DNA of 64,000 bases from Kitasatospora sp. MMS16-BH015 (GCF_002943525.1 NZ_CP025394.1:6959001-7023000), one strand, 5' to 3'; shown: positions 33,635 through 42,290, numbered from the stretch's first letter. Made by a program: numbers and translations. The notes: a model not told the origin generated them from the sequence alone.

Positions 33635-35005
33635 ATGACGACGCTGCACATCGGCAACAACCGCACCGAGGAGATGGTCGGCGACCTCGCCCACCTGGCG
33701 CCGCTGGAGAGGGTGGCCGCCGGGTGCGGGGCTCAGCGGATGCTCTGGTTCGCCGCCGACGGGGACGTGCTGGTGCTGCCCTGGGCGCCCGAACCGTTCT
33801 ACCTGGCCTACGTGACCGGGCTGACCGGCACCCGGCCGGAGAGCCTCACCGTGGTGGTGCCCCCGACGGAGAGCGGGGCGCCGGCCACGGCGGGGGAGGC
33901 CGGGAGCGGGGTGCTCACGGCCGCCCGGCTGGCCGATCCGGGCTTCCGGGCCGAGCTGGGCCGGGTGCTGGCGGAGAGGGCGGCGGCCGGGCAGCCGGTG
34001 CACCGGGTGCTGGCCATCGCACCGAACGCCACCGTGGCCGGGCTGGCCACGGCACTCGGGCTCGAACAGGCTCTGCCCGGAGCCGAGTTCGTGGCCCAGG
34101 GCGGCCTCGCGCTGGTCAACAGCAAGGCGGTGTTCCGGGCGCTGGCCGCCGGCGTCGGGGTGGCGATCTCGCCCGGCACGGTGGCCGGCAGTCCGGCCGA
34201 GGTGGAGGCGGCGGTCAACGGGATCCTGGAGAGCGGCCGGAGTGTGATGCTCAAGGTCGAGTACCAGGGCGGCGGCTTCGGCAACGAGGTGCTCACCCGG
34301 GCCGAGCGGGTCACCCCGGCCGGGGCCCAGCGCGCGGTGGAGCTGCCCGACCGGGCGGCGGTGGCCGACTACCTGGCCGAGCGCTGGGGCTGGCTGACCG
34401 GCGGCAGAGCCCAACGCGTGGTGGTGGAGCGGTACTTCACCGACGCGGTGGCGCTGTACGCGGAGTACGCCGTGCTCGGGGACCGGATCGAGCTGCACGG
34501 CTGCGGCGAGATGCTGATGGACCCGGTGGTGGTCGGCGAGATCACCCCGCCGGTCACCCCGGAGCCCGCCGTGCTGGCCGAACTGATCGAGCAGTCGGGC
34601 CGGTTGACCGAGGCGCTGCGGGCGATCGGGTACCGGGGCACGCTCAGCGCGGACGCCTTCCTCACTCCCAAGGGCGAGCTCTACTTCAGCGAGGTCAACG
34701 CCCGGATCACCGGCTCCACCCACCTGCACGACGCGCTCTTCGCCCGCCTGGTCGGCCCCGAACTGCGCGGCTCCCGCACCATCCTCGAACTGGCCGGCCT
34801 CACCGTGCCCTCCTTCCCCGAGGCGCTGGCGGCCGTGGCGGCGGCCGGGCTGGCCTTCGACCCGGTGGCCCGCACCGGCGTGGTGTTCAGCTGCGACTTC
34901 GCGGTGGCCGACGGCAGCGTGATGTACTGCGTGATCGCCGAGGACGCCGAACGGGCCCGCTCGGTGGAACGCCGGCTGACGGCGCTCTTCCCGGCCGCTT
35001 CATGA
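33635..35005 (+). CDS. ATP-grasp peptide ligase, PGM1-related
   Basis: The 456-residue protein has a pre-ATP-grasp domain (1-170) and an ATP-grasp domain. The ATP-binding lysine is Lys207 (MLKVEYQGGGFGNEV, with the Gly-rich loop right after it), and the metal-binding pair is Glu353-x-Asn355 (LYFSEVNARITGS). This layout matches the peptide ligases first described for pheganomycin and later for ketomemicins, which join an N-amidinated amino acid to a peptide or pseudopeptide using ATP. ATG at 33635 follows GGGGAGAG. Its stop overlaps the start of the reductase gene as ATGA, so both are translated together. Another ATP-grasp ligase role is possible, but the neighbouring genes support peptide ligation strongly. 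Confidence 0.82.
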   Translation: MTTLHIGNNRTEEMVGDLAHLAPLERVAAGCGAQRMLWFAADGDVLVLPWAPEPFYLAYVTGLTGTRPESLTVVVPPTESGAPATAGEAGSGVLTAARLADPGFRAELGRVLAERAAAGQPVHRVLAIAPNATVAGLATALGLEQALPGAEFVAQGGLALVNSKAVFRALAAGVGVAISPGTVAGSPAEVEAAVNGILESGRSVMLKVEYQGGGFGNEVLTRAERVTPAGAQRAVELPDRAAVADYLAERWGWLTGGRAQRVVVERYFTDAVALYAEYAVLGDRIELHGCGEMLMDPVVVGEITPPVTPEPAVLAELIEQSGRLTEALRAIGYRGTLSADAFLTPKGELYFSEVNARITGSTHLHDALFARLVGPELRGSRTILELAGLTVPSFPEALAAVAAAGLAFDPVARTGVVFSCDFAVADGSVMYCVIAEDAERARSVERRLTALFPAAS

Positions 35006-35988
35006 GCACCCCGAGCACCCCGAGCGCCGCGAGTACCGCGACCATGCGGGCGGCGGTGATCGAACGGTACGGCGGGCCCGAGGAGTTCGCCCTCCGCGAG
35101 CTGCCCGAGCCGGTGGCGGGGCCGGGTCAGTGCCTGATCGACGTGACCTACGCCGGGGTCAACTACGCCGATCTGCACTGCCGCCAGGGCGAGTACCAGG
35201 AGCTGCCGCTGCCGGCGGTGCTCGGGGCGGACGTGGTCGGGCGCCGTCGCGGCGACGGTGCCCGGGTCGCCGCGCTGCTGCGCACCGGCGGTGGGTACGC
35301 CGAAGTGGCCTGCGCCGAGCAGGCGTTCACGGTCGAGCTGCCGGCCTCCGTCAGCGACGAGCAGGGGATCGCGCTGCTCGAACAGGGCACGACCGCCCTC
35401 GGCGCGCTCGACCTGCTCGGGCGGCTGCGCGCGGGCGAGGTGGTGGCCGTGACGGCGGCGGCCGGCGGGGTCGGGCACCTGGCGGTGCAGCTGGCCCGGG
35501 AGTCGGGGGCGGGGAAGGTGGTGGGGCTGGCTTCGACCGCCGCCAAACGGGGGTTCGTCCGCTCGCTCGGCGCCCAGGTCACCCTCGACCCGGCCGATCC
35601 GGAGCTCGGGGCCCGGCTCGCCGAGCAGCGGATCGACCTGTTCGTGGATTCACTGGGCGGCCCGGTGCTGCGGGCCGGCTTCGCGGCGCTGGCCCCGTTC
35701 GGCCGGCTGCTCAGCGTGGGCGCCCGGTCCGACGGACCCGAGGAGTCCTTCGGGGTGGCCGAGCTGGCCGACAACTCGGCCGGGGTGCTGGCCTTCTGGC
35801 TGCACCACGTGCTGGCCGACCGGGCGCGGTACACCGGGCTCACCGACCGCCTCTTCCGGCTGGCCGGAGAGAAGCGGCTGGTGGCCCGGATCGACCGCAC
35901 CGTCCCGCTCGCGGAGGTCGGTGCGGCGCACCGGGCACTGGCCGCGCGCGAGACCATGGGGAAGGTGCTGGTCGACGTCAGGGCCTGA
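35002..35988 (+). CDS. Medium-chain reductase, quinone oxidoreductase-like
   Basis: The 328-residue protein is a medium-chain dehydrogenase/reductase without the catalytic zinc ligands. It has GVNYADLHCRQG near the N-terminus and the cofactor motif AAAGGVGHLAVQLA around residue 155, typical of NADPH-dependent enoyl or quinone reductases. In the cluster it is the best candidate for reducing the unsaturated acyl-CoA made by the MaoC dehydratase before condensation with an amino acid. That role is inference from the ketomemicin pathway. The ATG at 35002 overlaps the ligase stop by four bases. A short Ser/Thr/Pro-rich lead (residues 1-14) precedes the domain, so Met15 could be an internal start. 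Confidence 0.82.
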   Translation: MSTPSTPSAASTATMRAAVIERYGGPEEFALRELPEPVAGPGQCLIDVTYAGVNYADLHCRQGEYQELPLPAVLGADVVGRRRGDGARVAALLRTGGGYAEVACAEQAFTVELPASVSDEQGIALLEQGTTALGALDLLGRLRAGEVVAVTAAAGGVGHLAVQLARESGAGKVVGLASTAAKRGFVRSLGAQVTLDPADPELGARLAEQRIDLFVDSLGGPVLRAGFAALAPFGRLLSVGARSDGPEESFGVAELADNSAGVLAFWLHHVLADRARYTGLTDRLFRLAGEKRLVARIDRTVPLAEVGAAHRALAARETMGKVLVDVRA

Positions 35989-36006
35989 ACGAGGGTCGAA
36001 CGAAGG

Positions 36007-36531
36007 TCAGTAGTCGGCGAGTTCGTCCAGGCCGTGGCCGCGCAGCGGCACCAGGAAGCTGCGTTCGAAGACCAGCACGGTCGCGCCCTCCTGGTTGGTG
36101 CCGGTGGTGCGGGAGGTGACGATGCCCTGGCCGGGGCGGCTCTTGGCGAGCCGCTTGGCCAGGGTCTCGCTGCGGGCGTAGAGGGTGTCCCCGGTGAAGA
36201 CGGGGTGGGTGAGGCGGATCGACTCCCAGCCGAGGTTGGCGATGGTCCGCCCGCTGGTGGAGCGGGCGGTCATGCCCCCGACGATGCTCAGCGTCACCAG
36301 GCTGGAGACGATCGGCCGCCCCCACGGGGTGTGCGCGCTGTACGCGGCGTCGATGTGCAGCGGGGCGTCGTTCATGCTCAGCATGCTCATCAGCACGTTG
36401 TCGAGCTCGGTGACGGTGCGGCCCGGCCGGTGCTCGACCAGGTCACCGACGGTGAACTCCTCGTAGTAGCGGCCCACCACCTCGCGGTAGTGCTGCTCGC
36501 CGAGCTTGCGGTAGCCGGAGAGCGGCTCCAT
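36007..36531 (-). CDS. MaoC-like dehydratase
   Basis: The 174-residue hot-dog-fold protein carries the hydratase dyad Asp55 and His59 (NDAPLHID), followed by THPVFTGDTLYA, typical of MaoC/mesaconyl-CoA hydratases. Enzymes of this group remove water from beta-hydroxyacyl-CoA thioesters such as malyl-type CoA compounds. Here it would dehydrate the product of the CitE-like aldolase encoded two genes upstream. ATG at 36531 follows AGAGGAG with six-base spacing. It is the last gene of the leftward trio and ends 18 bases from the convergent reductase gene. Confidence 0.85.
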   Translation of the reverse strand: MEPLSGYRKLGEQHYREVVGRYYEEFTVGDLVEHRPGRTVTELDNVLMSMLSMNDAPLHIDAAYSAHTPWGRPIVSSLVTLSIVGGMTARSTSGRTIANLGWESIRLTHPVFTGDTLYARSETLAKRLAKSRPGQGIVTSRTTGTNQEGATVLVFERSFLVPLRGHGLDELADY

Positions 36532-36573
36532 GCGGGACTCCTCTTCGACGGGACAGTCAGAGCGCGGCGGTGG

Positions 36574-37806
36574 TCAGAGTGCGGCGGTGAGTTCCTTGAC
36601 GTGGGCGGCGAACCGGGTGATCAGCGATTCGTCCATGTCGGCCCGCATCATCAGCCGCAGGCCGGCCTCGCCCTTGGGCACGATCGGGAAGAACACCGCC
36701 GAACTGTAGAAGCCGCGCTCGAAGAGCTGGGCGGAGAGCTTGACCGCCGCCTCGGCCTCGCCCACGTCCACCCGGCGCACCGGCAGGCCGTTGCCGGCGA
36801 AGGCGGTCGGCAGCAGCCGGTCGAAGAGCTCGATGTTGCGGTTCAACTTCGCCTGGAGGTCCTTCAGTTCCGGCGAGCGGTGGATCGCGGCGCTGGCCAG
36901 TGAGGCGCCGACCAGCGGCAGCGCCATGTTCTGCGACCAGCCCACCGGCCCGGCGTGCCGGTGCAGGAACTCGAACTGGGCCCGGTCCCCCAGCATCGCC
37001 ACCCCGCCGCCGGTGCCGAAGCCCTTGCCGAGGCTGGCCACCACCACGGTCAGCGGGTTGGCCCGCAGCCGGGAGCGGACGAAGCCCTCGCCGCGCTCGC
37101 CCATGATGGAGAGCGAGTGGGAGTCGTCGATGTAGAGGAACAGGCCGTACCTGTCCTGGAGTTCGAGCAGCCCGTCGAGCGCCGCCGCGCCGCCCATCGA
37201 GTACGCGCCGTCGGCCACGTACGCGACCCGCGGGTACTTGCGGCAGACGTCCTCCAGGTAGTTCAGGTCGTTGTGCGGGCAGCTGAGCACCAGCGACTCG
37301 TCGGCGCAGATCGGCTTCACGTACGCCATGCAGAAGTGGCAGAACCGGTCGAAGACCATCACCCTGGGCTTCCCCTCGCCGCCCAGGTGGCCGGAGGCGA
37401 TCAGCGGCAGGATGCCGGCGGTGAGCGAGGTGCAGGAGGCGCCGGGCAGGATGTGCGAGCCGAACAGCTCGCCCAGCTCCTCCTCCAGCCGCACCAGCAG
37501 GTTGTGCCGGATCCGGGTGGTGGAGGTGACCAGCCAGGTGGAGCGGGATTCGGTGAGGGCGTCCACCGCGCCGGCCGCCACCGAGGGGTGGTTGTTCAGG
37601 CCGAGGTAGGCGCAGGAGACCATGTTGGCGAACTCGTGGCCGGTCTCCCGGACGGTGAGCCGGTTGTTGGACTGGGAGTCGACCTTGATGCCGATCAGCC
37701 CGTGTGCCTCGGCGGCCAGCCAGGCCGGGTCGGCGGCGGCGAGCATCGCCTCGGCGTTGCGGTAGCGGCGCGGGCCGAGTACCGGGTCGGCGTCCTGCTG
37801 GCTCAT
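36574..37806 (-). CDS. PLP-dependent alpha-oxoamine synthase (AONS/KBL family)
   Basis: The 410-residue class II-fold aminotransferase-like enzyme condenses an acyl-CoA with an amino acid, releasing CO2 and CoA and leaving an aminoketone. Lys261 (SLGKGFGTGGG) binds PLP, DDSHS (227-231) holds the ring-stacking and proton-transfer residues, and SNNRLTVRETG near residue 50 is the usual N-terminal segment. Common members use glycine, serine or alanine. In ketomemicin-type pathways the partner is a larger amino acid, which forms the ketomethylene unit. The gene sits between the dehydratase and aldolase genes in one leftward operon. ATG at 37806 is the start. Confidence 0.87.
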   Translation of the reverse strand: MSQQDADPVLGPRRYRNAEAMLAAADPAWLAAEAHGLIGIKVDSQSNNRLTVRETGHEFANMVSCAYLGLNNHPSVAAGAVDALTESRSTWLVTSTTRIRHNLLVRLEEELGELFGSHILPGASCTSLTAGILPLIASGHLGGEGKPRVMVFDRFCHFCMAYVKPICADESLVLSCPHNDLNYLEDVCRKYPRVAYVADGAYSMGGAAALDGLLELQDRYGLFLYIDDSHSLSIMGERGEGFVRSRLRANPLTVVVASLGKGFGTGGGVAMLGDRAQFEFLHRHAGPVGWSQNMALPLVGASLASAAIHRSPELKDLQAKLNRNIELFDRLLPTAFAGNGLPVRRVDVGEAEAAVKLSAQLFERGFYSSAVFFPIVPKGEAGLRLMMRADMDESLITRFAAHVKELTAAL

Positions 37807-37866
37807 CTGCGGTCCTCTCGAACTCGATGGGGGTTGGACTCGACAAGAGATCGGGCGGGGTGCGGG

Positions 37867-38730
37867 TCAGGGGGCTGCGGTGGGCTCGGGCCCGGGGCCG
37901 TACTCGTCGACCAGGCGGCGGCTGGCCTCGAAGAAGGGCATACCGACCATCACGCCGTCGACCACGGTGACGGCGCAGCCGGTCTCCCGGCCGGCCGCGA
38001 CCACCCGGCGGGCCCGGTCCAGCAGGGCCTCGTCGGGGGTGAAGGTCTGGTTGATCAGCGGGAGTTGGCTCGGGTGGATGGCGATCTTGCCGCTGAAGCC
38101 CAGCTCCCGGGCCAGCCCGGCCTCGTGCCGCAGCGCGGCCAGGTCGGCCACCTCGAAGAGCGGGGAGTCCATCGCCTCCACCCCGGCCGCCCGGGCCGCG
38201 CAGACCACCCGGGCCCGGGCGTAGGCCAGCGCCTCCCAGGAGAGCCCGGCCCCGACGGCGAAGGCGTAGTCGGCCGAGCCGAAGACCACCCCGCGCAACC
38301 GCCCACCGGCCGCTGCCACTTCGGGCGCGCGCTCGATGCCGACCGGCGTCTCCAGGACGGCCAGGAACTCGGTGTCCGGGCAGTCGGCGCCCAGCGCCCC
38401 GGCGGCGATCTGCACGTCCCTGGCCGATTCGGCCATCGGGATCAGCACCAGGTCGGGTTTGACCCGGTACCGGCCGACGGCCAGCAGATCGCGCAACCCC
38501 TCCGGCCCCGCCAGCGAATTGATCCGCACGGCGCTGCGGGCGAGCTTGGCGGAGGGCAGGGCGAAGAACTCCTCGGCCAGCCGGCGGGCCTCCTCCTTGC
38601 GGGTGGGCGGGACGGAATCCTCCAGGTCGACCATGGCGATGTCGGCCCCGGACTGGTGGCTCTTGGCGTACCGCTCCACCGCCGTGGCGGGTGTGGACAG
38701 CAGGGAACGGCAGTACCGCGTGTACTTCAT
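37867..38730 (-). CDS. HpcH/HpaI-CitE-type CoA ester aldolase/lyase
   Basis: The 287-residue TIM-barrel protein has the CitE start YTRYCRSLLSTPAT, the metal-site segment VDLEDSVPP (34-42), Arg/Asn in AVRINS, and the metal-binding Glu of VLETPVG with Asp of FGSADYA. Relatives cleave or form malyl-CoA-like thioesters. In the ketomemicin route a homologue joins an aryl-pyruvate to malonyl-CoA or acetyl-CoA unit to make an arylmalyl-CoA, so it is the likely first step here. ATG at 38730 is the first gene of the leftward operon. The stop is 60 bases from the next start. The motif pair at 38782 and 38845 lies directly upstream. Confidence 0.85.
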   Translation of the reverse strand: MKYTRYCRSLLSTPATAVERYAKSHQSGADIAMVDLEDSVPPTRKEEARRLAEEFFALPSAKLARSAVRINSLAGPEGLRDLLAVGRYRVKPDLVLIPMAESARDVQIAAGALGADCPDTEFLAVLETPVGIERAPEVAAAGGRLRGVVFGSADYAFAVGAGLSWEALAYARARVVCAARAAGVEAMDSPLFEVADLAALRHEAGLARELGFSGKIAIHPSQLPLINQTFTPDEALLDRARRVVAAGRETGCAVTVVDGVMVGMPFFEASRRLVDEYGPGPEPTAAP

Positions 38731-38781
38731 GGCGGTCTCCGGAGTCAGCGAGGGCTGCGGCTCCCGGTTCTATCCCACGGT

Positions 38782-38860
38782 GATTGTTCGGCGCCGAGCG
38801 GCTGCGCACTGAACATCGACTCGCAACAACCTGACGATCCGGACGATTGTTTGGCGCCGA
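38782..38860. promoter_or_regulatory. Direct repeat GATTGTTYGGCGCCGA between aldolase and regulator genes
   Basis: GATTGTTCGGCGCCGA (38782-38797) and GATTGTTTGGCGCCGA (38845-38860) agree at 15 of 16 bases and are 63 bases apart, about six helical turns. They lie in the divergent promoter region of the aldolase operon and the HTH-NTPase gene. The perfect palindrome CTGACGATACGTCAG at 38901-38915 lies closer to the regulator gene. Confidence 0.55.
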
Positions 38861-38979
38861 TCTCCCGGCGCATGATGAATCACCGGGGGAGCACGGAGGG
38901 CTGACGATACGTCAGTGCACCGCAAGGCACACGGGGGTGCGCCTGGGATCAGACTGCCGCAACGACGAAGGGGGCCACC

Positions 38980-40710
38980 GTGCCTCGTCGGGAGACTCCA
39001 CTCGCCCCGGGCGACGCACCGCTGCTGCGGTTCGCCGCCGACCTGCGGGCGCTCCGCGAACGGGCGGGCACCCCGCCCTACCGGCAGCTGGCCGTCCGGG
39101 CCCACTGCTCCGCCGCCAGCCTCTCGGTGGCGGCCGGCGGTCGACGGCTGCCCAGCCTGGCCGTCACCCTGGCCTACGTGCAGGCCTGCGGCGGTGACGT
39201 GGCCGAGTGGCAGGAGCGCTGGCAGCTGCTCGCCGCCGAGCTCGCGGCCGAACGCGCCAGCCGGGCCCAGGACTTCGGCCGTGCGCCCTACCCCGGCCCG
39301 GCCGCCTTCGAACTCGCCGACGCCGCCCGCTTCTTCGGCCGGGAGGCGCTGACCGACCGGCTCGCGGCCCTGGTCGCCGCCCGCCGCCTGGTGGTGGTCA
39401 CCGGCTCCTCGGGCGCCGGCAAGTCCTCGCTGGTGCGGGCCGGTCTGCTGGCCCGCCTCGCGGCGGACCCGGCACCCCGGGCGTACGCGCTGCTCACGCC
39501 AGGGGACCGCCCGATGGAGGCGTGCGCCCCGGTGCTCGACCGGCTCGCGCGGCGGGCCCGCGAACTCGGCGACGCCGAGCCGGTGCTGGTGGTCGACCAG
39601 GCCGAGGAGCTGGTGACCCGCTGCCGCGACGCGGGGGAGCGGCGGCGCTTCCTGGACGCCATCGCGGCGGTCACCGGCTGGGCGGATCCCGAAGCGGGCG
39701 ACGGGGCGGTGGACGGGCTGCGCTGTCGGGTGGTGCTGGTGGTGCGGGCGGACCAGGAGCGGCTGATCGCCGTGCACCAGGCGTTGGCCGTGGCGAGCCG
39801 GGGGGCCAGGGTGACGGTCGGCCGTCCGGCGCCCGAGGAGCTGCGGCGGGCGATCGCCGAGCCGGCCCTGCGGGCGGGCTGCACCGTGGAGGGGGCGCTG
39901 CACGCCGTGCTGATCGCCGCCGGCGCCCAGCAGCCGGGCGCCCTCCCGCTGCTCTCGGCGGCCCTCCTGGAGACCTGGCGCCGGCGCAGCGGCAACGCGC
40001 TGACCCTGGCCGGCTTCCAGGCCACCGGCGGCTTCGAGGGCGCCCTCGCCCGTACCGCCGAATCCCTCTTCGGCGAGTTCTCCGCCGAGGACCGGGCCCG
40101 GGCCCGGGCAGTCTTCCTCCGGTTGAGCTGGACCCCCGAGGGCCCGGACCCGGTGACGGCGCCCCCGGGGCGAATCGGGAGCCCCCGTCCGGACCACGGG
40201 CGCCCGGTGCCCATCGCCGAGGGGGTGGCGGTGCGGCCGCAGGCGGCGGTCGGGCGGGTGGAGTTCGAGGAGGCCGGGGTGCCGGAGCTGCTGGAACGGC
40301 TGACCAGGGCCCGGTTGGTGGTGCTGGACCGGGACACCGTGGAGCTGGCGCATCACGGGCTGCCCACGGCCTGGCCCCGGTTACGGGCCTGGCTGGCCGA
40401 CGGGCGGCCCGAGCAGGGGGAGGACCGGCGGCTCACCGAGGCCGCCCGGCGCTGGCTGGCGGCCGGCCGGGATCCGGAACTGCTCTACCGGGGAGCCCGG
40501 TTGGAGCTGGTCCGGCGGCGGGTGCGGGCCGAGGAGCTGAGCCCGGGCAGCGTGGAGCGGGCCTTCCTGATGGCCGCCGTCCGGGCGGCCGAGGCCGACC
40601 GCCGCCGGGCCCGCCGCCAGAGCCTCGCGGTGGCCACCCTGGCGGCCGCCGGTGGCGCCCTGCTGACCCTGGCGGGCGGCCACACCGTCCGCCGGGCGCT
40701 GCGCGGTTGA
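38980..40710 (+). CDS. HTH-NTPase (nSTAND1-like) regulator lacking WD40 repeats
   Basis: The 576-residue protein begins with an XRE-like helix-turn-helix region (about 15-75, including YRQLAVRAHCSAASLSVAAGG) and continues with a conflict-systems-type STAND NTPase. Walker A is GSSGAGKSS (142-150) and VLVVDQAEEL is the Walker B region. Actinobacterial homologues usually go on into a membrane helix and 7-14 WD40 repeats. Here the chain stops right after a hydrophobic segment (LAVATLAAAGGALLTLAGG) and a short basic tail. It may be a cluster-linked transcription or stress regulator. GTG at 38980 follows AAGGGGG. The gene is divergent from the aldolase operon and upstream of the amidinotransferase gene. 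Confidence 0.75.
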   Translation: MPRRETPLAPGDAPLLRFAADLRALRERAGTPPYRQLAVRAHCSAASLSVAAGGRRLPSLAVTLAYVQACGGDVAEWQERWQLLAAELAAERASRAQDFGRAPYPGPAAFELADAARFFGREALTDRLAALVAARRLVVVTGSSGAGKSSLVRAGLLARLAADPAPRAYALLTPGDRPMEACAPVLDRLARRARELGDAEPVLVVDQAEELVTRCRDAGERRRFLDAIAAVTGWADPEAGDGAVDGLRCRVVLVVRADQERLIAVHQALAVASRGARVTVGRPAPEELRRAIAEPALRAGCTVEGALHAVLIAAGAQQPGALPLLSAALLETWRRRSGNALTLAGFQATGGFEGALARTAESLFGEFSAEDRARARAVFLRLSWTPEGPDPVTAPPGRIGSPRPDHGRPVPIAEGVAVRPQAAVGRVEFEEAGVPELLERLTRARLVVLDRDTVELAHHGLPTAWPRLRAWLADGRPEQGEDRRLTEAARRWLAAGRDPELLYRGARLELVRRRVRAEELSPGSVERAFLMAAVRAAEADRRRARRQSLAVATLAAAGGALLTLAGGHTVRRALRG

Positions 40711-40762
40711 GCCGGTCGCGAGGTGCTCCCGGCCCGGGTTGATCGAGCTCGGGAACGGGCCG

Positions 40763-40775
40763 GCTGAACAACCTC
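40763..40775 (-). promoter_or_regulatory. TTGTTC motif before the amidinotransferase gene
   Basis: Read on the minus strand, GAGGTTGTTCAGCCGG resembles the motif found before the ligase and aldolase genes. It is 240 bases upstream of the amidinotransferase start. The rest of 40711-41016 shows no gene and no clear terminator. Confidence 0.3.
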
Positions 40776-41016
40776 TCAGGCCCCGGAAGGCCGCTGATCA
40801 GCTGCTTGCGCGGGGTGGGGGCGGCCGGTAGCTTGGCCGAAGATCCGAGCGGGACTGACCACCGAACCACCCTGTCCCGCAACGGAGTTCAGCTGCGAGG
40901 TCGATCCGACAGCTCGCCGACAGTTCGCCGGCGGCCCGGCCGTGCCGGCCGCCCGAAACCCCACCCACCCTCAGTCGGCGAGTTCGGCCGGCCCGCGTCC
41001 GCCCCAAGGGGGAGTC

Positions 41017-42099
41017 ATGTCCGCTTCGGCCCGTCCGGTGCACAGTTGGGACGAATTCAGCACGCTGCGCGAGGTGGTGGTCGGCTCGGCGCTCGGCGCC
41101 CGACTGCCCGCGCAGACCGACCCGTCGGCCTGGCTCTCCTGCTACCCGTCCACCCCCGCCGGGGAGTTGGCGGCGATCCCGGTGGGGCCCTACGAGGCGA
41201 GGGTGGTGGAGGAGACGGAGGAGGACCTGGCGGTCCTGGCCGAGACCCTCACCGAGCTCGGGGTGACCGTCCGGCGGCCCGAACCGATCGACCACGCGGC
41301 CGAGTTCGCCACCCCGCTCTGGCGGGCCGAGGGCGGGTTCCACTCCTACTGCCCGCGCGACCTGAGCCTGGTGGTCGGCGAGACGGTGATCGAGGTGGCC
41401 AGCCCGATGCGGGCCCGGTACTTCGAGGTGTTCGGCCTGCGCCCGCTGTTCCAGGAGTACCTGGCCGGGGGTGCCCGCTGGCTCTGCGCCCCGCGCCCCC
41501 GGCTGGCCGACGAGCTCTTCGAGTACGACGCCGAGGGCCTGCCGCTGCTCGGCGAGAGCGAGCCCGTCTTCGACGCGGCGAACGTGCTGCGGCTCGGCCG
41601 GGACGTGTTCTACCAGGTCTCCCGCAGCGGCAACGAGCTCGGTCTGCGCTGGTTGGAGTCCACCCTCGGTCTGCTCGGCGACCTGCGGCTGCATCCGCTG
41701 CGCGGCATCTACGGCTACACCCACATCGACAGCACCATCGCGCTGCTGCGGCCCGGCCTGGTGCTGCTCAACCCGGAGCGGATCAGCCCCGACCGGGTGC
41801 CGGCCGCGCTGCGCGGCTGGGACGTGCTCTGGTGCCCGCCCGCCGAGGTGCCGGTCGGCCCGGCGGACGCCCCCGTGCACGCCCTCAGCGAGTCCTGGAT
41901 CTCGATGAACCTGCTCATGGTCAGCCCCGAGCTGGCCATCGTGGAATCCGGCCAGCCCGCCTTGGTCAAGATGCTGGAGCACGCCGGGATCACCGTAATG
42001 CCGCACCGGCTGCGCCACTCCCGGGTGCTCGGCGGCGGCTTCCACTGCGTCACCCTGGACATCCGCCGGGACGGCGGCCTGGAGGACTACCTGGGCTGA
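41017..42099 (+). CDS. Amidinotransferase (glycine/L-arginine amidinotransferase family)
   Basis: The 360-residue enzyme moves an amidino group, normally from L-arginine, to an amine. The triad of the family is present: Asp196 (LRLGRDVF), His236 (GYTHIDST) and Cys344 (GGGFHCVTLDI), in contexts very close to animal AGAT. CPRDLSLVVGETVIE near residue 113 is also conserved. It is shorter than mitochondrial AGAT (about 423 residues) and similar to bacterial enzymes of antibiotic pathways. In this cluster it should amidinate the alpha-amino group of the amino acid that the ATP-grasp ligase later activates. ATG at 41017 follows GGGGGAG. A terminator ends the unit. Confidence 0.88.
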   Translation: MSASARPVHSWDEFSTLREVVVGSALGARLPAQTDPSAWLSCYPSTPAGELAAIPVGPYEARVVEETEEDLAVLAETLTELGVTVRRPEPIDHAAEFATPLWRAEGGFHSYCPRDLSLVVGETVIEVASPMRARYFEVFGLRPLFQEYLAGGARWLCAPRPRLADELFEYDAEGLPLLGESEPVFDAANVLRLGRDVFYQVSRSGNELGLRWLESTLGLLGDLRLHPLRGIYGYTHIDSTIALLRPGLVLLNPERISPDRVPAALRGWDVLWCPPAEVPVGPADAPVHALSESWISMNLLMVSPELAIVESGQPALVKMLEHAGITVMPHRLRHSRVLGGGFHCVTLDIRRDGGLEDYLG

Positions 42100-42123
42100 C
42101 CGCCCGCCGCGGGCCACCGAGTT

Positions 42124-42165
42124 GCGCCGCCCGGGCGGGTCACCACGACCCCACCCGGGCGGCGC
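42124..42165 (+). terminator. Hairpin terminator after the amidinotransferase gene
   Basis: The arms GCGCCGCCCGGGCGGG and CCCACCCGGGCGGCGC pair over 16 bp with one C-A mismatch and a ten-base loop. It marks the end of the pseudopeptide cluster on this side. Confidence 0.7.
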
Positions 42166-42290
42166 ACCGCTGTTTCCGGCCGGTCCGTTCGGGGTCGATG
42201 GGGTGGCGGGTACCGGTGGGCGCTGTGGGGATAGGGTCTGCGGGAGGTGTGCGAAGCCACGGGACCAGGTGTGCGGCCGGAGGAGATGAG

